DNA from: Glandiceps talaboti
Taxonomy: Eukaryota; Hemichordata; Enteropneusta; Spengelidae
Assembly: GCF_964340395.1 (NCBI RefSeq)
Contig: NW_027554289.1
Span: forward strand, 186,001-250,000
DNA: 64,000 nucleotides
Reading direction: 5' to 3'
The position numbers were made by a program, and so were the translations under genes. The notes below the pieces were generated by a model. It searched no databases. It was not told the origin of the DNA and was given only the letters and a program-made list of their open reading frames with translations. Within the stretch, counting starts at the first letter, position 1, and each line of letters starts with the position of its first letter. Shown one piece after another: positions 13,531-25,830 of this stretch.

Positions 13531-14120
13531 CATTCGTCGCGCAACAGTGCAGTGATACATTTGCCTTCAGCTCAGAATAATAGTTTCACTTCCGTTCAGT
13601 GGCCAGGATCTCAGAGATGATACATAGGGCCGCGTACTCGGTACAACTTAAAATATAAGAGGTCCCGTTGACTACTGACTTTTGTACAGTGTACTGACAC
13701 TGTGAATGAATATAATGTGAATGTGACAGCTCACAAAAATCATTTATCACAACACAACATTTCCGGAGTCATGAGAACGTAAAAAGAATTATTTTCTATT
13801 TGATTACCAATGAATTTCCGTCGTGGTCCCGGTAAAGATAATGACAAACCAGAATATTCAATATTCAAAGTTACCACCACAGCTAGCAGACGTCAGTCAC
13901 AATCAGTAGACGCCAAACTGTGCACAAACTGAACCGGAAGTCGTTCAGTGGGGTATTAAACTAGAAATGAAACGATGCCTTTGATTGGCTACCACTGTGA
14001 GCTAAGCCAATCAGTAACGATGTACCATATACCATTCTAATATGGTAGCATGCTTGGACGTCTGATCTGAGGTGAAACTCGTCTGTTCGCGTAGATTCTG
14101 TTTTTCTCAGCAAGTGTAAG
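13531..14120. promoter_or_regulatory. Promoter-like region upstream of MRPL14, possibly bidirectional
   Basis: This segment has more CpG than its surroundings. It carries ETS-type GGAAG cores in both directions: CACTTCCG near 13588 and ACCGGAAGTC near 13933. Near 14110 the plus strand shows AAG|GTGAGA, a good splice donor that could end a non-coding first exon of MRPL14; the matching acceptor (TCACCTTTCAG) lies two bases before the MRPL14 start codon. On the minus strand an ATG at 13560 followed by a GTAGGT donor could start a divergent gene. ETS-driven bidirectional promoters are common for mitochondrial-protein genes; use here is inferred. Confidence 0.45.
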
Positions 14121-14334
14121 GTGAGATGAACTGTACACAAACATTTCGATTAGTATATGTGAATAGAGTGCTATATACCAGTGATCGATACATTCGAATA
14201 TTCATTTCACTTGAATTATGGATTCTCTGCAGGCACACCTAGCTGCAATAATTGTAGCGTCTTGTTGCGGTTTTGTGGGTTTTTTCGTCTGTTTTGGTGA
14301 CTTTTTAAGTTTTTGTGTTTAACCCGCACCTAAC

Positions 14335-14335
14335 G

Positions 14336-14366
<31 letters not shown>

Positions 14367-14420
14367 GATGATGATGGTGGTGGTGGTGGTGGTGGTGGTG
14401 GTGGTGGTGGTGGTGGTGGA
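14335..14420. repeat. (GTT)n-(GGT)n compound trinucleotide repeat
   Basis: A GTT run passes through GATGAT into a long GGT run. It lies in the presumed 5' intron of MRPL14. Confidence 0.95.
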
Positions 14421-15054
14421 GGTGACGACGACGATGATGATATTTTGACATTTTGTATTTACTGTTTTAGCCAAGAGACATGTCTTTGTGTTACTCTCTC
14501 AAGAAGTTACTGAGTTTCTTGAGATGGTAACTAACACCAAGACAAGTCTGAGGTATGACATAATCGAAACGTCTAAAATGTTATGAATACTCCTACTTTA
14601 TATGCGCAGACATTTGAAGAAAGTGTTTGTTTAAAGAGGTGGGGGAAGGAGGTGGTAAACTTTACATACAGATCATGATGTCATGTTGATTCAGCTTCAT
14701 TACTGAATTGTATCACACATGCAATGGAGACTGTAGATTTCAGACTACTGTTAATATTTTTAATTAATTGAAATATCAATAAAGAATAAGAATAGTCTAC
14801 ACAAATTTCTCTCAGATAATAGATGTTACATTGCATCGCATTTTGCATACACAGACAAGTGTGCCAAGTGCCTACACATGATACAGTTGCTAGCCCAGAG
14901 ATGTGTCTATCTGGCTTGGTAATACTGTTCACAAATGTATTGAGCCAGATAGCCAACGCTGTGCAATACATTTGCTATATAGTTCTACAATGGCTTTGTC
15001 TTCATTCCAGTGTGTTTTTACTTACCTTTTTTTAGTTTCTCTCACCTTTCAGTA

Positions 15055-15823
15055 ATGGCCTTACGTGAGATTTTCCACAGGAGCCTAACAAAGTGTTTGG
15101 TTCCCTACCAAACACAAGTCATTCATCACTTCAGGTAGGCTGATCATATACAATTGTATTTATATATTATTCACACTTATGTTAGAAATAATCGTCAACT
15201 TAGGGGGTCTGGCCAGGGATAGTGATATTGGTAGAGATCTGATTCTGGATCTGGATTTCAGTTGTAATCACAGCATAACCATTGCAAATTATGTACTAGC
15301 CACCAAGTACCAACTCTTGAGGGCGCCCTACTTTGAGTTTTGTTTGCTATAAAGTTGCTATAATGTTTCCACTCAGCAGCTATTCTTGTCTGTAGATGTT
15401 GTTTATTTACTGTCATTTTTATTACATTCTAACATGTGGTTTCTTTCCTAAACTTCCAGTACCAGCACACCATCTGCAGCCATCATTTTGTTGAGTCGAC
15501 TTCGAGTAGTTGACAATTCAGCTTTAGGTGTGGCATCAAGATTCAAACCACCGAGATGTATTCATGTATACAACAAACAAAGAGTTGGTAAAGTTGGAGA
15601 TAAAGTTTTAATTGCAATAAAAGGACAGAAAAAGAAGGCGCTTATTGTTGGTGTCAAGATGCCAGGAGCCAGGAATACACCAAAGTTTGATACAAATAAT
15701 ATAGTACTTCTGGAAGAAAGTGGCAACCCAACTGGAACACGAATAACTGTACCTATACCATCACACCTCAGAAAGCAACAAGAATTGTCCAAAGTTCTTG
15801 CTATTGCTAGTAAATTTGTATGA
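15055..15823 (+). CDS. MRPL14: Mitochondrial large-subunit ribosomal protein uL14m
   Basis: Encodes mitochondrial ribosomal protein L14, which binds 23S-like rRNA in the 39S subunit and forms an intersubunit bridge. Two coding exons: 15055-15134 and 15460-15823, spliced in phase 2 (TTCAG|GTAGGC ... TTCCAG|T). The product is 147 residues, close to the 145 of human. The leader [20 protein letters not shown] is basic and without acid residues apart from one Glu, as expected for mitochondrial import. The mature part shows the uL14 landmarks [34 protein letters not shown] and NPVGTRI-like NPTGTRI, and ends [11 protein letters not shown]. An acceptor lies two bases before the ATG, so a non-coding first exon near 14.1 kb is likely. 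A candidate poly(A) signal AATAAA lies at 16564-16569. Intact. Confidence 0.97.
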
Positions 15824-17189
15824 TGATCATAGTCTTGTGTAGCAGATAGTAATAATATCCACTTTGGGTAGGAGTCTCAGGAATGAAATCTTGTGTAAAA
15901 TATATCAATCTGTTTTACATGTGGAGGAAGTAAATTACCCAGATACTAACAGTAAATCCATCATTATCTGGTATTGCAATTTATAGGTGTATGTTGTCAT
16001 CTTGTGGGATTTGGATTGCCATAATTGCCAATGACGAAAATAACACAAATCATTCTTCCTGATGTGTCCAACCCTTTCAGTTTCATTCTACATCATATAA
16101 TTTACGTTATTGAAAATCTCCTTCACATTAGCTCATCTACAAATACAGTATGTAGCCACAGGTAGAGTTATAATTTTCAGAGGTTTGTCACACATTGCGT
16201 TCTTTTTATTTAGTCGTCCATTATTTTTGCATATTAAAATTTAATGTTTAGGTTGGTGAAGTATTTGATTCAAACTTGTACTTTTATGCTTGAATCTTGT
16301 TTTGGATTACATGTGTGTGTTTTTGTCTTAGTTGGTATTTCCGATGACAAGCAAGACAAAATCATAAACATGTAATAGGACAGTTCAAGCAAATATAAAA
16401 GGTAAGATGGAATAGAAAAATGCTGTTGTGTGATCACTGATTACTGTTGGCTACACCATGTGTGTTGTCTTTGTGTGGCAGTTAGCTGTGTTGTAGTTCA
16501 GTCGTCATGGATATCATATTAGATAGTCCATACAGTGTATCCCACAGTAATGTACAATTTAGTAATAAAATGTGTCTGCCACAGATTCTGTCTTTGTGAT
16601 GGCTACATTCTGTCAGCTCACTTTTTGTGTTCCCATTTGATCTTATTGATGCAAAACTGAAGGTGTGATGTACTTCTATACTGGATGTACATTGAAATAG
16701 AATAATAGAAGGTGTATTTGCATATCAGTCTGAGTGGTTTGTGAAGGAACATCACTAAACAAGACCCCAAATTTTGTACTTGTAGATTCTGTACATTGAT
16801 AATAATGAGACTAAATTCATGAAAAGAAAGACAGAGACAGACAGACCTTTGTATTTGTTCAAATTGTTATGGGTGCACCAAATATGGGGGAAGTGGGTAA
16901 AAGGCTTCCAAAGCCTCCCAAAGATGCTTTTGTCAAGGAAAGATCAGTCTCAATTTGATGGGAATGTTTCTCAGAATGTGTAGACGAAGAATTGCTCACG
17001 TGAAGATGCTCCCATGGTGTAGAATTAAAACAAGTTAATTCGTTTGGTTCGTGGGATAGGGTGAACCATTTTATTCCTCATCAAACAAAATCAATTTAAC
17101 TTTTTAATTGAATTTGTTTTGTACCCCTGACCACAACTATTTCTTTACAGAATGCCATCAAATCGAGAAATGGAAGAAGAAAAAAATAA
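15824..17189 (+). other. Probable MRPL14 3' UTR and intergenic DNA
   Basis: No further gene is seen. AATAAA at 16564-16569 is followed by TG-rich sequence, a plausible 3' end for MRPL14. From about 16.9 kb the DNA separates MRPL14 from the convergent receptor gene. Confidence 0.5.
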
Positions 17190-17251
17190 GTAGCCATATG
17201 TAATTGGGGTTAAAACTGTGTTAAGTCGCGTAACCCATTGCACCGTTAATA
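17190..17251 (-). pseudogene. Duplicated fragment of the neighbouring GPCR's TM7
   Basis: About 62 bp matching 18303-18364, the TM7-coding part of the receptor gene upstream, with roughly four differences (about 94% identity) and the same orientation. The read-through is LTVQWVTRLNTVLTPITYGY against LTVQWVTRLNAVLNPIIYGY in the parent. Three of the changes alter residues, including both halves of the NPxxY motif (TPITY), so it is not under receptor-like constraint. It is followed on its right by an A-rich run. It is most simply a short dead duplication of the host gene; use as an alternative exon is unlikely. Confidence 0.8.
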
Positions 17252-17664
17252 AAAAAAAAAGTGAACGCATGGCACTTAAATACATGTTGGGAACCAGGGC
17301 TCTAATCACAGTACTATATACCACTTTATACTGATTAGAAATTGACTGTACTGTCTGAAACAATTATCAATTGTGGCCAATGGCCTAACTAAAAGAATTA
17401 TTTTTTTTTATCTTACATTGAACTATCAATCTCACCCCTAATAGTTAATGGATGTAACTCTGGTGGATCAGCACATTAACACACAAAAGTCCAATCAAGA
17501 TCTTTTTTTTTAATACCACTCACGTTTAATAACCGTTTGTACAAAAATATACTTACAAATTATTTAAGAGGAACAATGTGAAAGTTTACTTCTTCACTTT
17601 TGGTATTTGTTTGATATTTTTTCCACTTGGAAATGTAAAATCTGTATACCTACAAGTACTGCAT

Positions 17665-20600
17665 TTAAGGAATGTTCGTTTTTGTCTGAGGTTTCTGTCT
17701 GTCGTTACTCTTTCTTTTCTTTTTTCTTTTATTCTTCTTCACCGCCTCTACCAAATTCTCTGGTGTCATTCCCAGCGGAGGTAAAAGCCTCTTCCTGTGA
17801 CCATAGCCCTTCGTCCAACTAGCCGGCAGTTCTAACGATTTCCCGTGGGGGGCCTCCGTTGTTGATTCTGTACCAGAACTTGAAACGATGGGACTTTCGA
17901 AAGTTGCTTTCTTTCTCGTCATCAATCGTACACTCTTATTTTTCTTAAGGTTGTTGTTGGTGATGTTTTTCATTGGTATTTCTACCGTGTGGACTTCAAC
18001 TTCGGATGTTGTTATGCGGCGGCATGAAGGTTTCAAAACGCTACTTTTCTTTCTTCTGTCATCGTCTGGCTTTCTTTCCGAGTAAGTTTTCGATACAACG
18101 AAAATGTTTTGCGGGCTGTACTCTCCTTGTCCAGTCCTAATAACAGAGTCACGCTGGCGTGTTCCATCCCTAGCTCTTGGACTAAGGCCCTTATTCTCCG
18201 TAGGGGGCGCACTGATGTCCACGACAAGTGTCAATGCCTTGACACAAGTAAATGGACAAGTTCTCAACAAATCATTGAAACCCTGCCTGAAATACTTATT
18301 CAAGTAGCCGTATATAATTGGGTTTAAAACTGCGTTAAGTCGCGTAACCCATTGCACCGTTAATATAGCATACTGTGTGATAGGCACGGATGGCAAGAAA
18401 GTGAGGTAAAACACAACGACGACATTCGGTCCCCAGCAAAGCAGAAATACTGAAACCATCACAAATAACATTTTCAGCAATTTCATCTCAGTTTTTGACG
18501 CATACGGCATATGCATAGCAGTTTTGGGTCTCTTCAATGATTTAATGACGTTTACCCTTCGTTGACTTAGTCGAAATGCCCGCCATACAAAACAGTAGGC
18601 CAGGCAGGTAATGGTTAGTGGAATGAACAGAGTGAGTGTCGCGTACAAGATTAGATAGATTCTTCGCTGTAGTCGAGATTTCCAAATATCAATACAGATC
18701 AGAGTGTCCGTTTTGGGTATCTTAGTGACCTCATAAACAAACAAGTTTGGCAGGCAAATCACCACCGCGTGGATCCAAATATAACTAATCATTAATTTTG
18801 TCTTGAACAACGTCATCCTCTTTTCTAAGGGGTACACCACCGAATAATACCTACAGGAAGAGGGGTGCGATAAAAAAAAATTGGACATCAATCAATCGAA
18901 GTACATTATTAACTTATCAGGACACTATAAAGAGTACTAGAAGAGATTTTTCGAAATATACGTGTATACAAGAACGCCGGATGATGTATTTGAACTTTAG
19001 AAAACCGTAGTTGTAGAATTCTTCCCACCTATTATAGCAAGCTAAGCCACTATCACTTCTTCAAGTCTGCATCACTACTAAACCAAGAAAAATAGTAATC
19101 CTCTCCGATAGAATGTACTAGTTACCTAGACACCCGATATAAAATACCGCTGTAAACTACCTGCAAAATGCTTAAAGGGTACTTATTGGATTTTAATGCG
19201 TGCAAATTCAACATTACTTTCAATGGAAAAGTGTAATTTAGAGTCTACTAAATTATACATTTACTAGACTACATTCCTAGAACTGAAAACATAAAACTCC
19301 GCTATTAATAAAAAGTCCTGGGGTGTATGATGTCTTGAATTGCACTATATAGCGAATATCTTTTGCATGCATGCCACTGAGTCATTGCGATGGAATAAAA
19401 GCATACGCTTCTGGTTGAAATTCTACAATTTCAAATAGTCTATTGCATCTAGGGCTTCCTATTTCAGCTATTGAATAAATCGCCTAAACGACTTCTCGCA
19501 GTGCATTTTGTTTGCATTTGAGTTCGTTCGGTGCCTGGTTTATAATTTAATAAGTGAATGAGTGAGTGAGTGAGTGAGTGAGTGAGTGAGTGAGTGAGTG
19601 AGTGATCAAGCCATCCAATTGTTAATAATCTATATAATGGTTTCAAGAAATTTAGGACTGATACTCCAAAAAACATTTTATACTACGAAATCACCCTGGT
19701 TTAGCATGAATCTTTGTCTACATATACACAGAAATTCATTACTCATTTTGTCTGGTATCGTGATTTGCGAGGGCCATTACATTATTGGAGGGAACAAAGA
19801 AAGAACAATACACGTAACCACCTGTCTTTGGGAGCAAGTCCTGTCATACTTAATTTTCTGGAGGCGAGCGGTGTATTGCAATTAATTTCAACGAAGTGAT
19901 AAGAAATCAAGCACGACCCCCACACCAGTATTAAAACTGACAATAAACTGAGACATTCTTACCCAAAACACCCACCATGCATATTACGTATCGGCTTAGT
20001 AATTCAATAAAAGTGCTACAATCATGGTGACGTTATCATGTGATGGAGTCTCTGAACTCTGAAGTTAACACGTGTAACTCTTTAGTACCAGGAGGCTGGT
20101 ATTCGGCTAAATGTCATAGAAATCAACATATTTAACTAGTATGTGCATTCTATTGATTTGAAAGCAACGATGTTCACATAGTTGTTAAATAATTGACCAG
20201 GGAGTACAATTTTAAGTGGAAAACTGTATTATCATACATTGCTGTGTAGAAATCGAAGGTAACTAAATAAGGTGAATTATCAAATATGAGTTTCTTATTT
20301 TGTTCCTACCAATTACCAATTTACCTCACTTTGAATATGACAATTTCTACCAACACCAGCAGCACCCTTCCACAATTTCAACCAGAACAAATTTTCAAAT
20401 TTGAAGTATCTCCCCCCCCCCCACCCCCGTTCATGAAACTGACGTTTTTCGGACTTTCTAGCCCAGCAAAAACCACTCCCGTCTTTTCAATACTTCGTGA
20501 ATATTTGTGAGTATATTAATACTTACCTGTCTATGGCAATAGCACTTAGCGTGACAATAGAAGCTGACACAAATATTGAATAGAGAAATCGTACAACTTT

Positions 20601-21486
20601 ACAAGACACTGCACCCGGTAGCCATGATCCTTGGTTAAAATTAGCAGCTATGTCAAATGGAACACAAAGCAAACTGGACAATAGATCGGCGAATGCCAAG
20701 TTCACGATCAAGAGGTGCGTGACAGTTTGCAGGGACACTTTCCGATATACCACGGTTATAACTGTTACATTACCTGTAAAGACAAAACGATTGTCATTTA
20801 GGCATGACGTCACCACTGTTTCGTTCTCAGCATATAATCTATCGTCATATTAAACCTTCCATTAATGTTAATGTTATTGTCCTGTTTTATTCATGAACAT
20901 ATTTTTCTACGATTGAATTTATCTAGTATTGTTTGTTCTCATTGATTCATATATCTATCTATAATTTTTTTTTCAGTTTATATATTCGTTCATGTATTTC
21001 ATGTCTTCCAGTTTATATGTGCTGTCACCGGCTCGGCTATTTGAGACGAATTCTTCTCCAATCCAATTTCAGATGTATTTTACCTCGTTAATAGTTGCCT
21101 TATAATGTACATTGGATACGTTTTTTTACATTACGCCGTTAGCGATGTTACTATATGTGAGTTATCAGTTTTCATTCAACGACAAACGTCCATAGTATGG
21201 TGGGATTGCCTTCCACTACAATTGTACCTCAGCAGATAAGAATTGCCATTTTACGAATGTAGTAGTCTGTCAAAAACGTATAGTGATTGATTGTACGACG
21301 TTGACATTACATGTACCTAGTATAGAACTTTTTTTTTAAATTGTGGACAAGGATAAGGCATTTTGCGGATGACGATAAGACACTTTCCTCTTTTAAAAAA
21401 ACACACTATTTTGATGTGCCTTTTGTTGTCGTTGTTCAATGTTGTCTTTTGTCTTATGTTGTCTTATGTTGTCTTATGTTGTCTTA

Positions 21487-21537
<51 letters not shown>

Positions 21538-24500
21538 GTGCCTTTCTTAAACGTCAAAAGAATGGCAGTATTGCCAAGTTTGCACAAATTCAATAAGCTG
21601 CATAATTGGTCAGATCTAACGGCCTGGAGCCGTTGTATCCACTTTCGAATAAACTAATGGCTCTCCGCTGAGTTGGCCCTGATACGATATAAGCTCGACT
21701 ACGAACGAAAGTTAGCTTGCTGAGATATGATCTAAGTTCAATAACCACATACGGTCTCAGGTGGCATTGTAACAGATTTTGTTATGGTACGTGACGTAGA
21801 CAATTATGCAAATATTGTTAATCAACGTTAACCTGTATCTCCGCACGGACATCCGCGTAAGAGGAAGAGGGCATACAATTTGTTCTGGTTTATAATATTT
21901 AGACATATAACTTGTTGTTGAACGTTATATGAACTTGAAAATTTTATTCGGTGAAAACATTTCGTTTGTAGTGAAGTAGACTTGTCTTCACACACTACGT
22001 ATACGTCCATTCGTCCCGAAGAAGTCAGAAAAGACGTACCGTGTGTGGACGGTGGTGCAGCTTGTTTACTAGTGTGTTGCCGCCAGCTGTTCATACTTCT
22101 TTTCCATTTATTCAGAAGTAATCATCTTTATTCTAGGTCATCTCAACATACGTAAACAACATGACATTTAACGTGAGACAGCTCATCAAATATATACAAT
22201 GTACATTGACACCATTTGACCTTTCAGCATAAAATACCACCTCCATTTAAATTTGTGATAATTCAAATAGAGTAATAAAAAAATTTACAGTTAATGTCGT
22301 CCTGTTGTTATCGACGTCGAAAATTGCTAAAATCTAGATGTAGAACACCATATTTCATAAATGTCAAGTTCCTGTTTAATATCCCCCATGGAAACAGAAT
22401 TTATTCCACAAGTCTCTGGTTTGATCACAATCTAACCCAACCCAGCTTTGTGTTTCTTCACAAATAGTCAGCAGGCATTTATCCTACATACGTACTTGTA
22501 ATTTTCTCTTGCATGTTTGGTTTTATATAAACAAGTAAAAGTCTTTGTGTGTTTTCCTCTATCTCCCAGTCTATTTGTCTTTCTGTGTTTTGAGAAGGTT
22601 TGGAATTCAATATGAAAGTATATGGTTCGATACATGTATATTGATATAAATGACGTAAAAATGCAAATTCTATCAATGTAACGTTATCAATAGAATGTAA
22701 AGTAAGCTTATATGATTCTACCGCCCTCGCGTTCTTAAAGCAGAAAGTCATTAACGAATGTATCGGGATCAACTTCAAACTTTCCATTTATTTGACAGAG
22801 TGAGAGAAAAAAAAAACGACTTGGTAGGCTGTATTTTGAGGTGAAATGTGTATAGCAGACAAACAAGAACCGTACGCGTAATTCGAACACTTGCAAAATC
22901 TGACCTTTACATTTTAAGTGTGAATCATAAGAATTCAATAAAGGTCGAACACTTTCAAGATCGACATTTTGTGCCTACGTGCCGTCTAATAGAAATAACA
23001 ACTATTCAAGGTTACACAGTTATCACGCCATCCCAACTTCATTGTAACATTTTTTTTGAATATCAATGATTATGCGACCGGAGGTCATTCTGAACATCAT
23101 TTCGGCGATACGTTTAACTTCCATACTTGTTGCCTTCGAGTTTAATAGCTGATTTGTATACATGCATACTATTCATTGACAGGGTTAATTTTAATAAAAA
23201 TAAAGCGTTCCCATGAAAATGGTCTCCATAGTGACAAGAGACAAGAAGATAGAGGCACTTACAAGTGAAATAACGTAATACCAGTATTTATCTGAACTTA
23301 GTCTAATGGTATGTGACTTTGATTTTGTTGTATATTTCTTACGTTGTATATGGGTCGGAGGCCTCATAAAGCAATGAACATATTATTATTATGAGACCAG
23401 AATGTGTTGGGGGGGGGGCTTCAGTAACTACAAAGGGGGATTAGGGGGTCACTTTTTACAAATCGGTCCTTGGGGGAGGGACATATTTTAGAAAATGAGG
23501 TGGGTCACATTTCCTCCAAACAAATGTGTCTGTCTGCCAAAATATATCTGAATATATACGTTGTAGGTAATATAGTAATACAGTTGTGTAATAATGTATA
23601 GACACGAGTAAAATTGGGGGTATTGGACAATTTTCAAGTACTCTATGGCTTTCGATAATGTGTATGGTTTGAAATTTTGTGCCATTAAATGACCTCCTAC
23701 ATGTCCTTATGATTTTTTAAAAAGTATCTACTGTACTACTGTACTATCTATCAAGAGGTGCTGTTTCTGACAGTGTCCAGAATCAAGATTGAAAGATAAA
23801 GCCCTGCTGACTATTAGTATCTCCAAGTACAGCCCAATGTGAGACCTTTTTCGCAAGCCCACATAAAATTTGTAAAGAAATCTCTCATTGTTATGTATGG
23901 AAGCTGAAGTTGATCGCCACTGTTAGGTTAAAGTACCATACCATACTGTAGTGACACATCTCTGAAGTGGAGCGGTGGTACTGTATAATTTCAGATTAAA
24001 ATGTGTGTAATCGAGAAGGGGGCTACGAAAATTCTTGGGTTCATGTGGGGGGGGGGGCTGATTTTTTTTTTTTTTGGGGGGGGGGCTGCGAAAAGTTTTT
24101 GACCAAAATAATTCCTCTCCCCCCCCCCGCCGCAAATTCTGACTCCAGCCTAACTACAAAAAAATTCCCTGCCTCTAGGGGACTCGTACCCAACACCTCC
24201 TGACTACTGAATCTTGGGCTCTATAAACTACGCCACGGGTAGGCGGTGTTAAACATGTTTTTTCACAGAAATATTTGAACTTGGCCAGGTGGAGTGTCAT
24301 ATTTTAGAGAAAGGAAATCGAGGTAGCTCACTTTTTAGCACAACGGACTAGGGGGAGGGTCACATTTTATGCCACAGACTGGGGTTCATTTCCCCCGGCC
24401 CTCTCCCTTGTAATTACAGAAGGCTCTTTAATCAGTAGAGAAATACAAATTGACGAAAACATTGCAAAAAAATAGTCAATGATATTTTCTGATAACTGTA

Positions 24501-24645
24501 TGTATGTATGTATGTATGTATGTATGTATGTATGTATGTATGTATGTATGTATGTATGTATGTATGTATGTATGTATGTATGTATGTATGTATGTATGTG
24601 TGTATGCATGTATGTATGCATGCATGCATGTATGTATGTATGAAT

Positions 24646-24725
<80 letters not shown>

Positions 24726-25095
24726 CATGTATTTATTCATCCACTCACCTACCTACCCAGCCACCCATCCACCCATCTATCTATCGCGGGCCATATTAAA
24801 TCTCTTGATTTCCCAACTACATGTATATGTGAACGACAGGGTAGCTTATACAGTCAACTCTCTCTGACATCGAACACTCTACCGTTACTGTCGTTACTGG
24901 TTAGACTATATCGCCGAGTCTAACAGCACCCAAATCAATAGTTTCTTGATGATTATCAGATTTATTATTCCACTCCTTCGGGGTTTTTTTCTTCTGTATT
25001 TCGTTTAAGAATTAGTTTTAGATTGATATTTGGTATGTTTTTGCTGCCATGTTTTGTTGTTGTTGTTGTTGTTGTTGTTACGGTTGTTGTTGTTG

Positions 25096-25142
<47 letters not shown>

Positions 25143-25830
25143 TTGATGATAATTTCAGAGTTGCACACGTTATCACTAACGCCATGTTTACAGCTTACAT
25201 CGCGAGGGGACTTAACATTTGTCAAAGAGGATATGTAATTCTATAGAACTCAAGATATAGATATTACCTCTCCTTTCAATAATCGATCATACCTGAATGC
25301 ACACAATAGAAATCTTTTGTGGCCAATCCCCAGAAGTCTCCGCACAATATGTAAATATGTCTGCATCTCCTGTGATCCCGAGGTAGACATACAATATATT
25401 GATTGTGATCAAACGCTCGACTGTAGATAGTAAATTCGTGTTTTCACCCCAATTGATATTACCTATTACCTCTATTGTACTATTGTATTATGAGAGTAAT
25501 TAGGCGATAATTGTCACACATTGATGTCAACACATAACCTTATCAGTATGAATAACGTCCTAATTAGTTGAGTACTTACATATCACAATAGAACTGATGT
25601 TGCATCTTTGCTAGAGAAACAAGGAAACACGGCAATGCACTAAAATACTCACCCAACACTGATAAAATAGTACAAACGCACAGGATAACTGCACTGCCGT
25701 AGAAATAAATATATTCTTTCATGAGCACAACGTTGTTATAAAAACCTTCGGTCTCAACAGGTTCGGGCGTAAAGGAGACAGACGTGTTAGACGCATTACT
25801 TGTTGTGATATTGAAAGCTTCTAGACTCAT
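17665..25830 (-). CDS. Orphan rhodopsin-class (peptide-type) GPCR
   Basis: A seven-TM receptor of 536 residues in three coding exons on the minus strand: 25830-25653, 20773-20527 and 18850-17665. Phases agree (1, then 2), and the second intron splits the Arg codon of the DRY motif, a position seen in many rhodopsin-family genes. The N-terminus (MSLEAFNITTSNASNTS) has three N-glycosylation sequons at N7, N12 and N15. Landmarks: GN at the end of TM1 (N61), LAFADL in TM2, SCK before TM3, D141-R142-Y143, CWGP in TM6 (280-283) and NPIIY in TM7 (318-322). The cytoplasmic tail is unusually long, about 200 residues, Ser/Thr-rich and very basic at the end (KKNKRKKKRK). Overall it resembles neuropeptide receptors, but ligand and subfamily cannot be assigned. 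Intron 1 is 4.9 kb and full of repeats. Confidence 0.92.
19554..19604. repeat. (TGAG)n microsatellite
   Basis: An uninterrupted TGAG/GAGT repeat in intron 2 of the receptor gene. It is the reverse complement of the CACT motif at 9866-9996. Confidence 0.95.
21441..21535. repeat. Decamer GTCTTATGTT repeat running into (GTT)n
   Basis: About four copies of a 10-bp unit, GTCTTATGTT, pass into about fifteen GTT repeats. It lies in intron 1 of the receptor gene. Confidence 0.95.
23400..23520. repeat. Copy 1 of a dispersed GGGGGAGGGxCA(C/T)ATTTTA motif
   Basis: A poly-G run, then CACTTTTTACAAATC, then GGGGGAGGGACATATTTTAG and AAAATG. The same word order recurs at 24321-24400 (CACTTTTTAGCACAA, GGGGGAGGGTCACATTTTA) and at 44958-45035 (CACTTTTTACAAATC, GGGGAGGGCCATATTTTAG). 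It is a dispersed repeat family of unknown type. Confidence 0.6.
24047..24130. repeat. Poly-G / poly-T / poly-C tracts
   Basis: Two G runs split by a T run, then a C run. They sit beside the tRNA-like segment at 24167-24243. Confidence 0.9.
24167..24243 (-). mobile_element. tRNA-derived SINE head (candidate)
   Basis: Read on the minus strand, this begins CCTACCCGTGGCGTAGTTTA. The TGGCGTAGTTTATAG part is a passable RNA polymerase III A box. About 35 bp later GGTACGAGTCCC resembles the B box consensus GGTTCGANTCC. Pairing ends (CCTACC / GGCAGGGA) are imperfect. It looks like the decayed tRNA-like head of a SINE; a functional tRNA is unlikely because the loops do not fit. Confidence 0.45.
24321..24400. 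repeat. Copy 2 of the dispersed GGGGGAGGG-CACATTTTA motif
   Basis: Contains CACTTTTTAGCACAA and GGGGGAGGGTCACATTTTA in the same order and orientation as the copies near 23450 and 44960. Confidence 0.55.
24497..24721. repeat. (TGTA)n-(TG)n compound microsatellite
   Basis: About 145 bp of TGTA with a few GCAT variants, then about 70 bp of TG. It lies in intron 1 of the receptor gene. Long open frames here are artefacts of the repeat. Confidence 0.98.
25055..25141. repeat. (GTT)n-(GCT)n trinucleotide repeat
   Basis: A GTT run, interrupted once by ACG, passes into about twelve GCT repeats. It lies in intron 1 of the receptor gene. Confidence 0.95.

Noticed and set aside
13240-13560. 106-codon minus-strand frame
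   Set aside because: After the first ten codons it runs through low-complexity Lys- and Phe-rich DNA past a good donor site; at most its start could be a first exon.
24167-24243. Functional tRNA gene
   Set aside because: A- and B-box-like words are present, but stems do not pair well and the B box departs from consensus; a decayed SINE head fits better.
17665-25830. Assignment of the receptor to GPR19, QRFP or another named family
   Set aside because: Shared words such as SCKVVRF are generic to peptide receptors; TM6 and TM7 differ. No family could be defended by eye.
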